From NCBI GenBank assembly GCA_049514955.1, contig JBEKUO010000695.1:1-7268 (forward strand): a stretch of DNA of 7,268 nucleotides, written 5' to 3'. Position 1 is the first letter of the stretch. The number at the start of each line of letters is the position of its first letter. This document shows positions 4,456-7,268 of the stretch, piece by piece. This DNA comes from Bog-159 sp049514955 (GTDB lineage Bacteria; Acidobacteriota; Terriglobia; Bryobacterales; Bryobacteraceae). Position numbers and translations under genes: made by a program. The notes under the pieces were generated by a model, which saw only the letters and a list, made by a program, of their open reading frames with translations, had not been told where the DNA came from and did not search any database.

Positions 4456-6027
4456 ATGCTGACCAACGAACAGATCCAGACCCTGCATCAGCTCTTCTAC
4501 GCAGAGCGTTGGCCCATTCGCAAGATCGAACGCCACCTGAGCATGGGTTGGCGCACCATCAAGAAATACCTTCGCCAGCCGGACCAGCCGGCCGTCGCGC
4601 GTGGCAGAGCCAGCAAACTCGATTCGTTCAAGGCCACCATCGCTGATCTGTTGGCGCAGGATCCCACCGTCAGTTCCGCCGTAATCGAACAACGGCTGCG
4701 CGCCATTGGCTACGCTGGCGGCCACTCGATCCTCCGTGAGTACGTGGGACAAGTCCGGCCCAAACCGGCGCCGCGTGCCTTCGTGCGCATGGAGCCGATC
4801 GCCGGTGAACGCTGCGAAGTGGACTGGGGACACTTCGGCGCCCTCGATTATGCCGGCGACAAACGCAAACTCTACGCCTTCGCCCTGGTGGAATGCCACA
4901 GCCGAATGCTGTACTTGGAGTTCACTCACAGCCAAAGTTTCGAAACGTTCGTCCGCTGTCACATCCATGCCTTCCAGTTCCTGGGCGGCACCAGCCGGGA
5001 AATCTGGTACGACAACCTGGCCACGGCGGTCGCCGAGCACGACGGCCGGCTGGTTCGGTTCCAGCCGCGGTTCTTTGCGTTCGCCCGCGAATTCGGCTTC
5101 ATACCGCGAGCCTGCAACCCAGCGGCGGGTTGGGAGAAAGGCAAAGTGGAACGCGGTGGTATCGGGTATGTCCGCCAGAATTTCTGGCCCCTGCGCACCT
5201 TCACCGATCTCGACGATGTCAACCGGCAGGCCCGTCAATGGCTCACCGAAATCGCCAACCAGCGTCAGCACAGCGAGACGAGGCAACGGCCGGTGGATCG
5301 TTTCCAAGCCAAAGCTCTGCGGCCCTTACCCCCTCTGTTGGCGGATTATCGCGATGCCGCGGACGTGCTGGTGCACAAGGATATACGCATCTACTTCGAC
5401 GGCAACCGCTACTGTGCGCCGCCCGCTCTGGTGGGCCAGCAACTCCGGCTCAAAGCCGATGCGCATAGCGTGACGCTCTACCATCAACAACGCGAGCTGG
5501 TCACCTATCCCCGTTGCTGGCGCCGCGGGCAGACCTTCGGCGCAGAGCGTTTTGAGAAAGAACTGCTGGCGCAGAAAGCCGCAGCGGCGCGTTCGCAGGC
5601 GCAGCAACGGCTGCTGGCTTTGTTGGAGACTCACTGCCCACGACTCACCGTAGAAGATTATCTCCGCGGCATGGCCGACAATGAGCGCTCGTTGGCCCGT
5701 CAGGTCAGCGAACTGCTGGAACTGATCCGCCTGTACGGCTCTCCCGCGGTCGCCCAAGCGGTGGCTAAGGCACATGCCGGCCGCGCCTTCGGCTCCGACT
5801 ACGTGGCCAACATCCTCCGCCAGCAGCTCTCACCGCGCCCGGTCCAGCCCCGGCTGCGCCTCAACCACCCGGAATTGGATCAATTGGTGACCGACCCTTT
5901 GTCGCTGTTGGAATACGACGCTTTTATCTTCCCCGAAAGGAAAGAACCTCATGAATGCACTCCCCCAAAAACTCGAACAACTCAGCCTGACGACGATGAG
6001 CCGTCATCTGGATCAAACCATCGCTGA
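4456..6027 (+). CDS. istA: IS21 family transposase IstA (DDE integrase)
   Basis: The 523 aa protein catalyses DNA cleavage and strand transfer at the IS ends, acting with IstB. An N-terminal helix-turn-helix (RWPIRKIERHLSMGWRTIKK, about residues 18-37) should bind the terminal repeats. The RNase H-like integrase core carries the catalytic triad D123 (EVDWG), D186 (IWYDNL) and E232 (GKVERG), spaced 63 and 46 residues. A beta-rich Mu-transposase-like C-terminal domain follows (about 305-355, IYFDGNRYCAPPALVG), then a helical tail. The ATG at 4456 is chosen for its excellent AAGGAG and its family-like start (MLTNEQIQTLHQLF). The gene follows the 163 aa ORF by 17 nt. The last 25 or so residues (TPPKTRTTQPDDDEPSSG...) are low-complexity and encoded within istB in another frame, so they look like an acquired tail rather than part of the fold. 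No frameshift or internal stop is seen and all catalytic residues are present, so the enzyme is probably active. Confidence 0.97.
   Translation: MLTNEQIQTLHQLFYAERWPIRKIERHLSMGWRTIKKYLRQPDQPAVARGRASKLDSFKATIADLLAQDPTVSSAVIEQRLRAIGYAGGHSILREYVGQVRPKPAPRAFVRMEPIAGERCEVDWGHFGALDYAGDKRKLYAFALVECHSRMLYLEFTHSQSFETFVRCHIHAFQFLGGTSREIWYDNLATAVAEHDGRLVRFQPRFFAFAREFGFIPRACNPAAGWEKGKVERGGIGYVRQNFWPLRTFTDLDDVNRQARQWLTEIANQRQHSETRQRPVDRFQAKALRPLPPLLADYRDAADVLVHKDIRIYFDGNRYCAPPALVGQQLRLKADAHSVTLYHQQRELVTYPRCWRRGQTFGAERFEKELLAQKAAAARSQAQQRLLALLETHCPRLTVEDYLRGMADNERSLARQVSELLELIRLYGSPAVAQAVAKAHAGRAFGSDYVANILRQQLSPRPVQPRLRLNHPELDQLVTDPLSLLEYDAFIFPERKEPHECTPPKTRTTQPDDDEPSSGSNHR
5936..5944 (+). promoter_or_regulatory. 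Ribosome-binding site of istB inside istA
   Basis: AAAGGAAAG lies 6 nt before the istB ATG at 5951, within the istA reading frame. It shows that istB can be translated by its own initiation, coupled to ribosomes finishing istA 77 bp further on. Confidence 0.65.
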
Positions 6028-6706
6028 CGCCGCCAGCCAGAATCTTAGCCTGGCGGTCACCCTGGAGCGGCTGGCCGATCTGGAGCTGGAGGCTCGGCGC
6101 CGCCGCTCCATCGAAAGACGGGTGAAGATGTCGCGCCTGCAAACGCAACACTCCATCGATTCGTTCAACTTCGCCCATCATAAATCCCGCCAGCAGGCCA
6201 AACTGCGAATCCTGAAACTGCTGGACCTGGACTTCCTGCACAAAGGCACTAACTTGGTCTTTGTCGGCAATCCGGGCGTCGGAAAAACGATGCTGGCCAA
6301 AATCATCGGTTGCCGCGCCTGCCAGGCCAATCATCGCGTCCTGTTCACCACCGCCATGGATATGCTCAACCATCTGCTGGCTTCTCAGGTGGATCACTCC
6401 TTGGTGCGGAAGCTCAAAGTCTATACCGATCCCGGCATGCTGATTTGCGACGAGCTTGGTTACTTATCCCTGGATCAGCAGAGCTCCAATCTCTTCTACC
6501 AAGTCATCTCCGATCGGCACGCCCGCCAGCGTTCGACCGTCATCACCACCAATACAGCATTTTCCGATTGGGGTAACATCCTCTACAACACCACCATCGC
6601 GACGGCCATCGCCGACCGTCTCGTCGAAAACTCCGAAATCTTTCTGCTCGGTGGTGAAAGTGTCCGCAAGGCGGGCAAGAATCCCTCTCCACCGGCTGAG
6701 TCCTAG
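5951..6706 (+). CDS. istB: IS21 family helper ATPase IstB (AAA+)
   Basis: The 251 aa protein is the ATP-dependent regulator that assembles on target DNA and directs the IstA transposase to it. It is related to the DnaC helicase loader. An N-terminal helical domain (MNALPQKLEQLSLTTMSRHL...) precedes the AAA+ core. The core has Walker A GNPGVGKT (residues 106-113), Walker B LICDELGYL (164-172, with D167 and E168), sensor 1 STVITTN (195-201) and the ADRL box with its arginine (221-224). The length is usual for the family. It starts with ATG at 5951 behind a good Shine-Dalgarno and overlaps the end of istA by 77 bp in a different frame, much more than the few bases usual in IS21. It ends with a TAG at 6704-6706 inside a small hairpin. 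It appears intact. Confidence 0.97.
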   Translation: MNALPQKLEQLSLTTMSRHLDQTIADAASQNLSLAVTLERLADLELEARRRRSIERRVKMSRLQTQHSIDSFNFAHHKSRQQAKLRILKLLDLDFLHKGTNLVFVGNPGVGKTMLAKIIGCRACQANHRVLFTTAMDMLNHLLASQVDHSLVRKLKVYTDPGMLICDELGYLSLDQQSSNLFYQVISDRHARQRSTVITTNTAFSDWGNILYNTTIATAIADRLVENSEIFLLGGESVRKAGKNPSPPAES

Positions 6707-6711
6707 CCGGT
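6691..6711 (+). terminator. Hairpin across the istB stop, possible weak terminator
   Basis: ACCGGCT (6691-6697) and AGCCGGT (6705-6711) form a perfect 7-bp stem with a 7-nt loop; the istB stop codon lies at the right foot of the loop. No U-tract follows, so intrinsic termination would be poor; it might instead protect the mRNA 3' end. Confidence 0.3.
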
Positions 6712-6790
6712 CCCGAGCAGGCGCCGCGCTGTGGCGATATCCCGGTTCGAGGAGTCGGCCGGGTAACCCCTCAACGGCGCTGCCAACTGG

Positions 6791-6823
6791 GCGGGGACTG
6801 TGGTTCAGAACTGCGGTCCCCGC
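6791..6823 (+). ncRNA. Long RNA-type hairpin upstream of the last IS ORF
   Basis: The 33-nt segment folds on itself over nearly its full length: GCGGGGAC pairs with GTCCCCGC (8 Watson-Crick pairs). The stem then continues through U-G, G-C, U-G and G-U to a GUU/AAC arm closed by a 3-nt CAG loop. The three non-Watson-Crick positions are all G-U on the plus strand and would be A-C mismatches in the opposite RNA, which favours a structure in the plus-strand transcript. It ends 14 nt before the ATG of the 91 aa ORF and could control its translation or processing of the istB transcript. No T-run follows. No known RNA family is recognised, so it could equally be a chance palindrome or a protein-binding dyad. 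Confidence 0.4.
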
Positions 6824-6837
6824 TGGTGGTTCCCTCC

Positions 6838-7113
6838 ATGTTTAACTTCAGCGCCAATCACCTGTTCCTGCTCTCGCGGACGGAATACGCCTCCTGCGCG
6901 GTGTTGGTCATGCTGGACCACGATACCCGGCGTGTATATCGCCTGTTCGATTTCACCAAGCGCCTGCACCTCACGCCCGGCCATGCCTACTGCGTGGCAG
7001 GCAAGATCAACAGCGTGAACACACTCTACCTGGTCATCGAATCGGTCAAGCTGGACACCAAACACGAGCGGCGTTCCACAGATCCTGTCCCTGCGGAAGG
7101 CGCGGGAGGGTAG
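6838..7113 (+). CDS. Small accessory protein downstream of istB (91 aa), function unknown
   Basis: I do not recognise a characterised family. The ATG at 6838 (MFNFSANHLFLLSRTEYASC) is preferred to a GTG four codons upstream. Neither has a purine-rich Shine-Dalgarno, and the strong hairpin just before may restrict translation. The first 75 residues look like a compact beta-rich domain, with alternating hydrophobic strands (ASCAVLVMLDH, RRVYRLFDFT, GHAYCVAGKINS, TLYLVIESVKLDT), perhaps a small barrel. The last 16 or so residues are polar and Pro/Gly-rich (STDPVPAEGAGG) and probably disordered. Its amino acid make-up is much more protein-like than the shadow frames around it. It lies on the istA-istB strand, 131 bp after istB and about 155 bp inside the proposed right end, so it appears to be carried by the element. 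It may be a passenger gene or a transposition accessory. Confidence 0.7.
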   Translation: MFNFSANHLFLLSRTEYASCAVLVMLDHDTRRVYRLFDFTKRLHLTPGHAYCVAGKINSVNTLYLVIESVKLDTKHERRSTDPVPAEGAGG

Positions 7114-7231
7114 CCACCTTGTAGCGTTGCCCCTGTCTTCCTGAACCGCATTCATCGCCGGCGTTTCCCTGCTGACGACTGCGCCAGCGTGTCTGCCGAC
7201 AACGAAACCGGCGGCCTGTGCGGGCGTTTTT

Positions 7232-7268
7232 CCGGCGCTAATGCGGTCGCTTCCAACCGGCGCTAACA
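7232..7268 (-). repeat. Proposed right terminal repeats of the IS21 element
   Basis: CCGGCGCTAA occurs at 7232-7241 and again at 7257-7266, a 25-bp step, and the sequence ends in CA at 7268. Read inward this is TGTTAGCGCCGG with a second TTAGCGCCGG, the arrangement expected of IS21 ends. That the window stops exactly here may mean that the assembled sequence breaks at the edge of a multi-copy IS. Confidence 0.6.

Larger units (their letters stand above)
3520..7268 (+). mobile_element. IS21-family insertion sequence with two accessory ORFs
   Basis: The element contains the IS21 hallmark pair istA-istB plus a small ORF on each side. The proposed left end is TGTTAGTGCCCG at 3520 and the proposed right end, read inward on the minus strand, is TGTTAGCGCCGG from 7268; these match in 10 of 12 positions and begin with the TG (ending CA) usual for IS21. 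Each end has a second copy of its 10-bp motif exactly 25 bp inward (left 3522-3531 and 3547-3556; right 7257-7266 and 7232-7241), as expected of the multiple terminal transposase-binding repeats of this family. At about 3.75 kb it is longer than the usual 2-2.5 kb because of the accessory ORFs and about 430 bp of non-coding left DNA. istA and istB look intact. The right flank, and so the target-site duplication, lies outside the window. The core is certain; the ends are moderately supported, the left less than the right. Confidence 0.7.

Noticed and set aside
4144..5307. 387-codon open frame on the minus strand opposite istA
   Set aside because: It is an antisense shadow of the istA reading frame in GC-rich DNA. 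The plus-strand frame holds all conserved IstA motifs and a good ribosome-binding site; the minus-strand protein shows no family features.
6805..7155. 116-codon minus-strand ORF opposite the last IS accessory ORF
   Set aside because: The plus-strand frame looks more like a folded protein and shares the strand of the IS operon. The minus frame appears to be its shadow.

Overview
The window is GC-rich bacterial DNA with two parts. The left part (about 1-3430) looks like an accessory or defence-type region. The right part (about 3520-7268) is an IS21-family insertion sequence with its transposase genes intact. I cannot name the host. The GC-rich coding style and an IS21 element carrying extra small ORFs would fit a soil or sediment lineage such as Acidobacteriota, but that is a guess.

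Left part. Bases 1-698 (minus strand) hold the first 232 codons of a large DEAD/DEAH-type helicase/nuclease. It resembles the Res subunit of type III restriction enzymes (BPTD_3080-like family), with a clear Walker A motif; the rest lies off the left edge. About 390 bp with no convincing gene (699-1092) follow. Then comes a tight minus-strand operon of three genes, read from 2885 down to 1093: a TIGR04255-family protein (264 aa), an unrecognised 188 aa protein starting 2 nt after its stop, and an unrecognised 135 aa protein 21 nt further on. Divergent from this operon, on the plus strand, is a small XRE-like DNA-binding protein (3104-3430). A good sigma70-type promoter and a striking array of CCTA/TAGG half-sites lie just before it. 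The layout suggests a self-regulated cassette beside a restriction-type gene; the function of the three operon proteins is unknown.

Right part. A probable IS21-family element runs from about 3520 (TGTTAG...) to the last base of the window (...CTAACA). Both ends carry a 10-bp motif repeated at a 25-bp step, in opposite orientation, which supports these ends. Inside are: about 430 bp of G-rich, mostly non-coding DNA with a G-quadruplex motif and a hairpin; a 163 aa Cys-rich accessory ORF; istA (523 aa, DDE integrase); istB (251 aa, AAA+ ATPase, overlapping istA by 77 bp); a strong RNA-type hairpin; and a 91 aa accessory ORF of unknown function. A 14-bp DNA motif occurs three times at 78-79 bp steps just before istA. 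The third copy is in a different reading frame from the first two, so the DNA sequence rather than the peptide seems to be conserved.

The most interesting items are the uncharacterised three-gene/XRE cassette with its operator array, and the architecture of the IS (accessory ORFs, internal repeats, hairpin). All names rest on recognition of sequence motifs; no database search was run.
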